64,000 bases of DNA from Sipunculus nudus. Taxonomy: Eukaryota; Annelida; Sipuncula; Golfingiida; Sipunculidae. Made by a program: the position numbers and the translations under genes. The first letter of the stretch is position 1; each line of letters opens with the position of its first letter. The stretch is from contig CM049306.1 of the NCBI GenBank assembly GCA_026874595.1, forward strand, positions 38,690,019 through 38,754,018, written 5' to 3'. The notes under the pieces are model-generated. The model searched no databases and was not told where the DNA came from. It was given only the letters and a program-made list of their open reading frames with translations. Positions 39,501-49,130 of this stretch are shown piece by piece.

Positions 39501-42500
39501 TATGCGGATATTTTGTGCGTGTGTCCATTAGATATGTTTTTCAGAGAGTCTTTAAGTCTTTCACTCTCTTTCACCTCTACAAAATGGCACTTACCGCATG
39601 CGTTTCCGCATGCGTTTCCGTACCCAAGGCTACATGGTCTGGTTTTCAAAAAAGGTATCGGTTTCCGCAGGCGGCACGCACTCCGGACCGCATAAGTGGA
39701 CACACTCCTTCTTTATTCCATATGCGCGATTTAAAATGCGTCCGCATCTGCATCCGTATCCATACCGCATAAGTGGACACGCAGCTTTAAGATGTTAAAA
39801 CTTTAAGATTAGAAACTGGTTACTGGTGATTGAAAGCTTGCAGCATACATTGAAACATTAATGTGACAACTATTGAATTATAGATGTAGTTTAGGTCCTT
39901 TAATAGTTTCTAGTTTGATATTTATTACTTTGTGTATGGCACTTAAATTTATGGTGTGTAGACTGTATGGTTTAGTAAACTAATGTTTCAGTAAAAGACC
40001 ACCAATCTTTGAGTGAATACAGCCTTACCTTCTTAATAGTCTGTTTAATATTTTGTCTCACATATTTCACTAGGTGTGCATAAGTTGTAAAGCTACTTTA
40101 CAATATATTCATAAAATGGTCTTTATAATATTCATTGTCATTTTGTGGTTTACAGGGTTACAAGTTTCTGTGGTTGGCTTGGAGCGAGCACTACATAACT
40201 ACACCCTTGAACCTTCTGAGCAACCATTTGATATCAAGACTGTTCCTCTTGCAACACAACCAATCACAGAGCAGAAAAAAGGTGGTTATTACTCCATGGC
40301 TTATATTTTAATTGATTATACATTCATGTAGGGTCTGTATTGTGATTAATTGAAATGTATATTTTTGTATAGAACAAATTTTTACCTTAAAAATATTAAA
40401 GCTGAAGAAGTGTTCTTTACCAATGCAGGTACCAATAATTGGGTATAACATACAATGATACATTTGTCATATACTGTATGTGGCAGTCTGTCATGTCCTC
40501 TGTGAAACCTTGCACTTAAGTATTAGTCAAATCATTGTACACTGTATGTGACACAACAGGGAATGTCATAAAAGGTGTACAAAAGGCTATTTTCAAATGG
40601 AGTTAATTATGCATGCTTCATTAACATTTATTCATAAATTCATTATTTGTGTATGAAAAAGTTAAAGGGATTTCCCAATGTCAGTTGACTTCATTCAAAC
40701 TGAAAAACAAAAATTCCTCTTTAGAAATTGGGTTGCTTCAGCCTTTATTTAATCTTGAATTCTTTTCTCAACAATAGTTCTTTATAATCAATTTTAATCC
40801 AGCTGATAGAGTGGAAAAACTAATGACACATAAGGGATAATATCTTTAAAATCTTTCCCATGTTGAACTCCATCCATATATACAAAAAGGATATTATGGT
40901 AAATCTTCAAAGCTGCAGCTTGCACTAATTTTCTGCATTCTATCGATTTCATGCATGCACAAGAACTGAACTTATAAAATGTTATCATCTGTACTTATAA
41001 AATGTTTTCAACTGTTCTTAAAAAATGTTATCATCTGTACTTATGAAATGGTATCATCTGTACTTATAAAAAGTTAACATCTGTATTTCTTCAGCTGTGT
41101 CTGCTGCTGGAGACGCTGTTCCTGGCACCAAACAGCCAGAGAAGACCGCAGCTTCACATCAAGATATATATGCTGGTGAGAACCTTTGACATGACATATC
41201 TACCATGTATTAACGTTCACACTCTCCAAAATTAACATGTTGAAACTAGGGTTAAAATGATAACTGATATCTGAGATTATCACAATGTCTTACAGCTGCG
41301 ATAATTGTGTCTTGAACTTCTCTTTTGTCTTGATCATAATATGCATTTTTTTCCAAAGTTTGGTACTCTAAAGTGCTCTTCTAGGCTAATTCACTAAAGA
41401 TAATGGCATCACCAGGGTCTTTCTGTGTTAAAGAATTAATTTATTTGTCATAACCAGCAAATTGTCTCATTGATGCTAAACACTGATGATTTTGTTGTGA
41501 TAAGATACGTCTTTTTAAACCATTTTATGATAAAAAGAAGAAAGTATCAGTAGAGGCCCATGACCAGTCATTTGAACATAAAGTGGAAAGCCAAGCAATT
41601 GCTGTTGCAGTAACAAATAAAAAGATTTAATATCACTTTTAAATTTATACTCGGATTTTATCAGTATGAAACAATGTTTTCTGATTTTATGTATACAAAG
41701 GGGTGAATATAATCTTAGGTTCATTATTAGTCAAATTGCACAATAAGTCGCCATTTTGGTATTTGTATAATTTATACAGGCCTCTCCATGTCTGAAAGTG
41801 CATGTTAATAAGTATTTATTGTAAACTGCACAACCAGTAGAGATATAAATAATGTATGCAGAATGTTAACTTATTGTTTCTGAAATTTGGAAAATATTAC
41901 AAGGAATACAATGTACAATTGACATGTAGATGCAATTTAGATTAACAGTATCTCTGTTAATGTAACTTCCTGTTTACAGAGCAATTGGCAGCAGTACCTG
42001 AACTTGCTGTGCTGGGACCTCTGTTTAAGTCCTCTCATCTGCCAGTCGAATTGTCAGAAGCAGAGACGGAATATTACGTGCGATGCATCAAACATGTGTT
42101 CCCCAATCACATCGTGTTTCAGGTAGGTGCTGCTTGCCTAACCCTGTTGGTTAAGGGTTACAGGCATACAACAAACTGATATATGTATTGAATGTAAAAC
42201 TGGCCAGTCAGTGAGTGGGTGTCAGTATATCATGATCTGTGAATCGTCAGGACCTTGCATTGTAGATGGTGCATTTATAAATAGTGAGGATAAAGAGTTA
42301 ACTGTTACAAACAGTTATTTATAAGAGTTGGGTATTTTTAGAAATGTTAATAATAAATTGTCTTACCAATGATTATGAACTATTGATTATTTTGTGACAA
42401 GAGTGAGTAGAAAATTTGTAAATAACTGTACCCTGCAGCAATTCAACCACAGTTAAGTAATAGTAAAACAGGTATCACCATCATTGATGAACTCAATGAG

Positions 42501-45500
42501 AATGCATTCAAGTGCACTTGATTTACCTGGCAATATCTCCAAACACTCTCAAGTCTTTGTTGGAATATTTTCTTTTTTACACATACAAGAATAATAAAAA
42601 AGAACATATTGGGTTAACTGTACCGTTGTGTGACAACTGAATTTATTTCTTTGATATTTATTGAGAACTGATATCATATTGTAATACTTCTGTGTGAAAA
42701 TACCTTTATGTTTACCTGTGCAAATACTAAAGGAAATTATTATATACAAACAACACATTCAAACATGTTTATTGTTGCAAAATAATCAGATGGAACTCCT
42801 TCTCACCATTTGTATTTGCAATGATTCTTTAAGACAATTCATTAAGGGCAAGTTAAAGCTTGCCATAGTGAGCAAGTACTTTCAAAAGGTAATAATCAGC
42901 CCTTAACTTCATTGCTCTTTCAATTATTTTTTATGCTTCCACCTTAAACACTTTAAGGTAGTTTACAGATTGCAGGTGCCCCGTTCAAAGGTATTTTTTT
43001 TTTTCAGTTTGACTGCACCAATACTCTCAATGACCAGCTGTTAGAGAATGTCACTGTACACATGGAGACGGGTGATGGGTTTGAGGTCATTCGCTATATA
43101 CCAGCTCCTTCACTGCCCTACGATAAACCTGGCACCTGTTATACTGTGGTCCATGTACCAGAGGACCCAACCATGGGTAGGTGGTCTGTAACATAGTTTA
43201 ATATAATATTAGAATAATTACCTGTGAGTGGTATCTGAAAAGTTGTATAGATTGAGCAGCAAAACTCATAACTGGCTTGGCAGTCAAATGAGTTTCAATT
43301 TATTGTAACAAGAGACTATGGGTATCATGTTTATGGTAAAAAACAACAGGATTTAATATGGTTATGACCCAATATTTATTGTATTAAAAAAAGTCCCTGT
43401 CTTCAAAAATGAAAATCCACATTTTGCAAACTGAGTAGTACATGTTTAATGTAGAAATTATAGCTTGCCATAATACATTCTTGTCATACATTGTTACGTA
43501 AAGAAATTATTATTAAGGACTCCCTAATACTCAAATTAATTCTGAGTCAAATTTATGATATATTTTTAATATTTCATTTCCCTGTATTTGTAGTGACAGG
43601 AACATTCACATGTACCCTGAAGTTCCTGGTGAAGGACTGTGATCCTAATACTGGAGAAGCTGATGATGAGGGATATGATGATGAGTATGTGGTAAGTGGA
43701 AATTATTAATATTTTGTGTGTATATATATATGTGTGTGTGAGTGTGTTTGTCAGAAAATATCATCATAACTAAGCTTAAATGCATCAGACAGGTGCAGTG
43801 TAGAATTTCATTAATTTTCTAAGGTTATATTTTCATATATCAGTATAAGAAGATCCATATGGCAAATTGGAGCTTTTAATCTCTGATTAAACGCACATAT
43901 CAGAGTCAGATGACAAGAATGTTATCTTTATCTCTAGTTAGAAGTAAAATAATTCTCAAACTGATGTTTAACTTGTATAAGCGTGTCAAGTACTGAACAT
44001 AATGCTATAAGACTGTAGGGCATCCTTAACATAATGCTATACGGCTGTGGGGCATCCTTAGCACTACAAAGTCATGCAGATGTTCAAGGAACACTGACTA
44101 TCAGTTAGTAATCTTGATGCCTGCAGAACAAGAACCAAGACATAATCGGTTGTCATATAAATTTACTTGATGTCTGTAGTTGTATTTGGTTCTTGTGACA
44201 GCTGGAAGACATTGAGGTCACTGTGGCTGATCACGTTCAGAAAGTCATGAAGCCCAGCTTCGCTGCCTCCTGGGAGGAGGTTGGAGAGGAGAATGAACTG
44301 GAGGAGACCTATGCACTTTCAAACATGAACTCTCTAGAGGGTAAGTTAACAAACAAAATCAGTGGAGAAACTACTTCATGTAAAAATTACTGATATTCAA
44401 ATAAATTACATAAAAAACATATTAATGACAAAAAACGGTATTTGCTCCTATTAGAGTTTGCTTTAAACTAATTAACCTAAACTTAGGCTGATGGGCTATT
44501 GTCGTCACCCAAGCTGTCAGTCTGTCCGTCCGTTAACTTTTACCTTGTGAGCAGGATATCTTGAGAAGGATTCACCATCAAAATTTTATTTCCTCGGTAA
44601 AGATGTATATCGACAAAATCTCTGTCAAGTTCGAAGATGGGTGACCTTGACCTATTTTTCTACATTTAAGAGCTGATTATAGAAAAACCCATATATGCTT
44701 ATTACTCAGGAAACATTTGGTGGTTTTTTTACAAAACTTACTATGATTATTTGGACTGATGGTATGTACCTGCTTCACAAGTTTGGGGATGCCACCTACT
44801 ATTTCTGATTTTTAATGAATTTTTCTTGGATTTTTCAACTTTGGCCTTGTGAGCAGGATATCTCTAAAAGGATTCACAATAGGAAATTTATTTCTTTGGT
44901 GAAGATGTATATCAACAAAATCTTGGTCAAGTTCGAAGATGGGTGACCTTGACCTACTTTTTAAGGTCACAGAGCTTATAATAGAATAAAACTTAGAAGC
45001 TTATTTTTCAGGAAGCATTTGGTGGATTGTTATGAATCATGGTACATACCTCTCCATTTTAAATTTATAACTGAGACATGTACAGATATACATCCATGTG
45101 AGAACAGATATTTAGTACTTGTTACTGTTACCACCTCTAAACACTGTTCTTTTGGCTGAGGGCTTTTGTCAGCTTCTGCTGATATTCTAGTTCAGTAAAT
45201 GTTAAAAGAAATTGTGAAATATTCCAAACATTTTACACAAAAACAGCTTTCTGACACATTTGATACTGGGATGATGCTTTCATCTAATAGTAATATTTAT
45301 GAGGAGGCAAAAATGTAGCAAAATGATAATTTAAAAGGATAATATACAAATTAATTCTGAATAAAAACTGAGAAGATCTGTTATATCAGCATAATCAAAA
45401 CTTATTTCTACTTTTATCATTTTATTTTTTAGCAAGAGGCCAATGTGGATGCCTATTAATAAAATATTCCATCTCTGTTTACAGAAGCAGTCAAGAACAT

Positions 45501-45714
45501 TATTAACTACATGGGGATGCAGGCGTGCGAGCGATCTGACAAAGTTCCAGAAGGAAAAAGTGCGCACTCGCTGTACCTAGCAGGGGTATATCGCGGCGGC
45601 CATGATGCTTTGGTTCGAGCTAAACTGGCCATGGGCGATGGAGTGACCATGCAGATAACCGTGCGGAGCACAGATCCTTATGTATCAGAAGTCATAGCAT
45701 CTGCTGTAGGATAG
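24536..45714 (+). CDS. COPG: Coatomer subunit gamma (COPI coat), 24 coding exons
   Basis: Gamma-COP is part of the F-subcomplex of the COPI coat that Arf1-GTP recruits to Golgi membranes for retrograde and intra-Golgi transport. Exons: 24536-24569, 26468-26517, 28285-28365, 29006-29077, 29342-29446, 30065-30115, 31298-31390, 31586-31672, 32192-32308, 32628-32668, 33349-33550, 35105-35215, 35641-35741, 36124-36196, 36603-36846, 37402-37477, 38992-39095, 40156-40281, 41095-41175, 41980-42122, 43008-43176, 43594-43691, 44202-44340, 45485-45714. All introns are GT-AG and phases agree, giving 2628 nt (875 aa), close to the ~874 aa of human COPG1. The start MLKRDKKDEE matches the family N-terminus. 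Residues ~12-545 are the adaptin-like helical trunk (for example [37 protein letters not shown]). A linker with KQPEK follows, then from ~617 (EQLAAVPE) the appendage: platform ([23 protein letters not shown]) and C-terminal subdomain ([23 protein letters not shown]). No disabling change is seen. Vertebrates have two paralogues; this looks like the single invertebrate gene. Confidence 0.97.
26670..27440 (+). mobile_element. Core-repeat element copies in COPG intron 2
   Basis: About two and a half units of the family at 16950-19632, same orientation: GGTCTCTGTTACCTATATCC (26677 onward), TGGTGGTGCCACCTGG in place of the usual palindrome, CCATTAACAGGGCACCAATG (about 26928), and a poly-C run at 27055-27078. 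The tail at about 27405-27440 reads CTGAGCGTCATGACCCCTGA, so the terminal hairpin has decayed. Non-coding and wholly inside the intron. Confidence 0.75.
30605..30752. repeat. Degenerate (CAATT)n low-complexity tract in COPG intron 6
   Basis: Repeated CAATTCCAATTCAA-type pentamer arrays over ~150 bp, interrupted by T-rich spacers. Non-coding. Confidence 0.75.
34111..34907 (+). mobile_element. Solo LTR in COPG intron 11
   Basis: This 797-bp block begins TGACACAAATG and ends GGTGTGACA, with LTR-style TG...CA ends. AAGAT lies on both sides (34106-34110, 34908-34912), a 5-bp target duplication. It contains a TATA box, TATAAATA (34527-34534), and AATAAA (34809-34814), in + strand order. Its base composition is richer in GC than the surrounding intron. 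No internal retrotransposon genes remain. It lies in the sense orientation relative to COPG. Its terminal bases are less perfectly inverted than those of the LTR at 8746-9642, so edges rest mainly on the target duplication. Confidence 0.65.
36320..36370. repeat. Core-repeat element terminal fragment in COPG intron 14
   Basis: AAGTGGCCTGTGGGCCTTG followed at once by ATGCTCAGCTGACTGAGC: a hairpin-type right end joined head-to-tail to the left-end sequence (GCTCAGCTGACTG) of the family seen at 47297 and 49158. No core units are present. Confidence 0.5.
37858..38769. mobile_element. hAT-like non-autonomous element in COPG intron 16
   Basis: This 912-bp element has termini TAGTGTTGGGACGAT and (right end, inverse) TAGGGTTGGGACGGT, flanked by perfect 8-bp direct repeats CTCATGAA (37850-37857, 38770-38777). 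Eight-bp duplications fit the hAT superfamily. Subterminal regions carry ATATCGCGATA-type palindromes on both sides. A 53-bp tandem duplication (38459-38511, 38512-38564) lies inside. The longest ORF (38062-38340) shows no transposase-like sequence. Confidence 0.8.
39260..39451. repeat. ~46-bp minisatellite in COPG intron 17, left part
   Basis: About four imperfect units of GACTTAAGATGTGAAAGC followed by TTAAGATTAGAAACTGGTTA. The array is broken by the MITE at 39452-39786, and one more unit follows on the far side (39787-39835). Confidence 0.75.
39452..39786. mobile_element. Harbinger-like MITE inserted in a minisatellite unit
   Basis: A 335-bp element whose left end, AGCCGCGTGTCCATTTGT, is the near-inverse of its right end, ATAAGTGGACACGCAGCT. 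TTA flanks it on both sides (39449-39451, 39787-39789), matching the 3-bp TWA duplication of PIF/Harbinger. Removing it restores a continuous minisatellite unit (GACTTAAGATG). GCGGATACG-type motifs repeat inside both arms. The ORFs at 39440-39798 on both strands are frames of this GC-richer element, not genes. Confidence 0.7.
40971..41085. repeat. Short minisatellite next to COPG exon 19
   Basis: About four imperfect ~28-bp units of ACTTATAAAATGTTATCATCTGT. The last unit ends only ~10 bp before the exon 19 acceptor AG (41093-41094), so it supplies the branch-point region. Confidence 0.75.
44490..44995 (+). mobile_element. Core-repeat-type element in COPG intron 23
   Basis: It opens with GTCAGTCTGTCCGTCCGTTAA (about 44516), the same microsatellite head as the core-repeat family. 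It then has two ~300-bp-spaced copies of GAGCAGGATATCT...TTCGAAGATGGGTGACC (about 44550-44660 and 44850-44955). The core differs from arrays A and B, so this is a related element with another core unit. Confidence 0.6.
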
Positions 45715-46815
45715 AAATATTAAAATCAGTGCCAGCCACAAGGAAAAGAAAGTTACAGACGTAATCATTGCAAATAGAAAGAATATATCGGCATACTTGT
45801 GTCATATTAACCGGCTCAGTTTATTGGATAAGTTACAAACACTATTGTTCAGATGGTAGCACTTTCTGGTCAGGTATAATTTGTTATCAGCTTTACATGT
45901 TAACATGTACTTAAATGTTTAAATACAATTGAGTGTCAGTTGCCTTGTCAGCATTGGGGAAAGAATATGATCATATATATGTAATGAATACCACAGATGA
46001 ATGATTTGTCATGTACCATTGGTAATGAAAACCTGGTATGTTTTATTCAGCCAATACTGGTAATATTTGGATAAATTATACTCAGCTGTATAAAAAGAAA
46101 AAAAGTTACCTGATATGTAACATGATAAGTGGTAAGGGAAAGGAAGCCTAACTGTCTGTGGGGGAAATAGCCTTGTTACTGGTTTTGTGTTAATTCACCA
46201 AGCAATCTCCTGTAATTGGGGTGACATGCATTGTTATCACCTGTCACTTATTAAAAAATCATGAGCCTGGTTTCTTGGAAAATAAGAGTGTGCGCATTAA
46301 AAACTCACAAAAGTAACAATCTTTTGAGCATAAAATAGATCATCGCATCTTTTCAAATATTGAAAGAAATCCTGTTTTACAGAAAAATACATTCAGAGTT
46401 TCTCTGCAGTTTACTTGAATGTAATATTTCATGGCATGCAGGTTTACTAAAGGTGTAATGTATGGCATATAAAATGGAATAAACTGAAATGTAATTAACT
46501 TATGCTCCAATGATAGTTTACATTGGCCAGAAATAACTGAAAGATAACAGAAATAAATTTCAGAGGCTACTTGTAATCATTCTCAAACATTGTTTTTTGT
46601 GTCTATCCAAAAACTTTTGGTCTAAATAGAATGTACAGTTTATGCTTATGGATAATACAGATCTGAATTTGATTTTAACATTGTTTTCCTGTTCAAGTGT
46701 GGGCAATATATGACTTTATACCTTTAAAATGCAGATTTAAATTTTGACTTGTGACAGTTGTGGCTCTGGTGTACCATATTTAAATGCTGCAATAAAGATT
46801 TCTGTTACCTGAATT
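45715..46815 (+). other. COPG 3' UTR with polyadenylation signal
   Basis: Unique AT-rich sequence after the TAG stop (45712-45714). AATAAA at 46791-46796 lies in the context GCTGCAATAAAGATT and is the best polyadenylation signal. Earlier AATAAA copies (near 46480 and 46553) could give shorter ends. No ORF of note. Confidence 0.55.
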
Positions 46816-47290
46816 TCATCAGTTTCTTTGATTTCTCAAAACCTGGTGAATGTGTAAATTTGTACGGTACCAAAAGGTATGGTTTTGGAGAGAGCTGAAA
46901 GTCATGAGGAAGTTAATAAATTACAACATTTTTTAACATTGGTAACAGGGTTTGATACATGAACTTGGAAAAAGGGGGGGGGGGGGGGTTCTCAACACCC
47001 TGGCACAAGTTAAACCAGGTGCCAAGAGCACATGTAGACTTTGTACATAACTCGCATGCAGAATTACAGGGAAGAAAACCACACCAGATGATTTGGTGCT
47101 GCTCTTTGGTGTTAAGCACATATTTTATTTCTCCTACATTGTTAGTCGAAAAAGATTTGTCCCCATGCCCTCTGCAACCCCTCTTAATCTGCCCCTTGGT
47201 AAAAAGTTTAGAGGCATTTCAGGGTTACTAGTAGGGGATTATTAGATGTGATCATGACCAGTAATTTAAGTTTTATTTCCTGTTAAAAGA
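46816..47290. other. Intergenic, nothing recognised
   Basis: Contains a poly-G run (46975-46988). The short ORFs on both strands across it have no domain features. Confidence 0.5.
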
Positions 47291-47292
47291 TT

Positions 47293-47560
47293 TTTAGCTC
47301 AGCTGACTATAAGTCATCTGAGCTGTAGTCGTGGTCCATTGTCCGTCGTCCGTCTGTCTGTCTGTCCGTCCGGCTGTAGATGTGGCAAGTTTTGAAACCG
47401 TAAGACCTAGGAATCCAAAATTTGGCATAATGTTAGATGTCCCCAAGATCTCCTACCAAGCTGAAAACTGGGTCTTTGTGACTTCTTTCCTTTGAGAAAT
47501 TAAGGAAAAACCTCAATTTTTTTTATTAAAAACCTATTTTCACCCTTCAGGGCTGCCTAA
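47293..47560 (+). mobile_element. Core-repeat element head, single partial copy
   Basis: Starts TTTAGCTCAGCTGACTATAA, then a GTCCGTCTGTCTGTCC microsatellite (47341-47374), then one diverged unit with CTAGGAATCCAAAATTTGGC. It shares its left end with array B (49158) but has a different core. Confidence 0.65.
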
Positions 47561-49130
47561 TATCAAAACCACTTATCTGGTTTTGTTCATATTTACCATA
47601 AATATTCCTCTGTATAATTCCTATGTACATGCCAGAAATTAAGTTTGTTAAGTATAATTTCTTTAAGTTATGGGCCCGAACAAAATGGACTTTGTAAAAA
47701 ATCAGGAAAAATATTTACTCATTTAACATGAAAAATTTTGAAACTAGAGTCTATTTTACCAAGTATATAACTATGTTAATTCGATTGTATACCAAAAATT
47801 AGATCTGAATTTAGTAAATTTTTTAAGTTATTAGCTTAAAAATAAAATCAGTACCTTAAATTTTGCCAAAAATTGACCATGGCACGTTTTTTATAGTAAG
47901 TACCATTGATTTAATTTTCACAGCATGTGAACATAGGTATTTTGATTGTTTAAATCTGAAATTTGAAAATTAAAGCTTGAAAATTAAGCTAGTTATTGAT
48001 TTTTTTCTGGAGGCTCTATTGTAGTCATTTGCTTTGATTACAGATGCAGGGTCCCACTGGAGGTCAGCTATGCCAGGGTTTCTGATTTGTTACAGTCACT
48101 GGGAGAGATCCCCTGCTGTGACAGGTGTACAGTTATTCTCATATCATCCCCCCCCCCCCTTGTAAACCAAACCTACCAAGTGTTATGCAGTAATTGTTAT
48201 TGTTTTCCCTGTATCTCCTTAATTGAAATGCTGTTTCAACTCCAATATACAAAAACTTCCTTGAAAAAGTAATTCAAGGTGTAATCCAGAAGATGCCATG
48301 TTGTGTTAAATTAGCATTTTTAAAGAAATCAATTTTCTTTTAAATGATTTTAATAAATATAATTAAACCCATCAGTATGCTTAAATTTATAAAATATGAA
48401 GCACATTATGGATATATAAAGACACATTTAAATTTTGAAATCTAAATCAAGTATTATATTTAGATATTTATTGTTTTGCAGATTTAAAAGATATATTTTT
48501 GTTGTAAAAAATAAACATTTGTATGCATGATGTGGTGATATCTGACAAGATTTAGACCTATGATGATGCAATTGAGAATTATGAATAAACTTTTATATTC
48601 AGATATATTTGATATATTGGAAATGTATAGAAATATAAACTTATAATAAAAAAATTGATGTGATAAAAAAATGAGGATCTAATACAAACATTTGTTCATT
48701 ATTTTCCTGCCTCAGCAGAATTGGAGATCAGGCTTTGCCCTGTATGTATGTTGTTAATTAGTTATATTTCAACTGTATACATTTCATTAAATAAAAAAAT
48801 ACATATATATTTAATAATATATATTATAAAAAAATAGATTCAATTGAACAAATGTGTAAACTTCTGAAACGTCAACAGTTAATCAAAAAGCCATCTAATG
48901 ATCATGGTAACGGTACAGATCATTTGTTCACAGACTGCTCACATTCTTCAGTTTCAACATTAGGAAACACATGGTCAGGTCACAAAATTTTATTTGCAAC
49001 AATTTCTTGCTCATCAATACAAACCAATCATATAAACCAACCATTGCCTCTATTACCTCTTTCTCTCACACTTTATCTCCATTTGATATTATTTTAGATT
49101 TTTACCTTCAAGGTCAACTTCAGCTGAGCA
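47561..49130. other. Intergenic, AT-rich, nothing recognised
   Basis: No gene supported. Poly-C at 48149-48159 and a very AT-rich stretch at 48300-48840. Confidence 0.5.

Noticed and set aside
39440-39798. 110-codon and other ORFs on both strands
   Set aside because: They are frames of the GC-richer Harbinger-like MITE, which interrupts a minisatellite within an intron.
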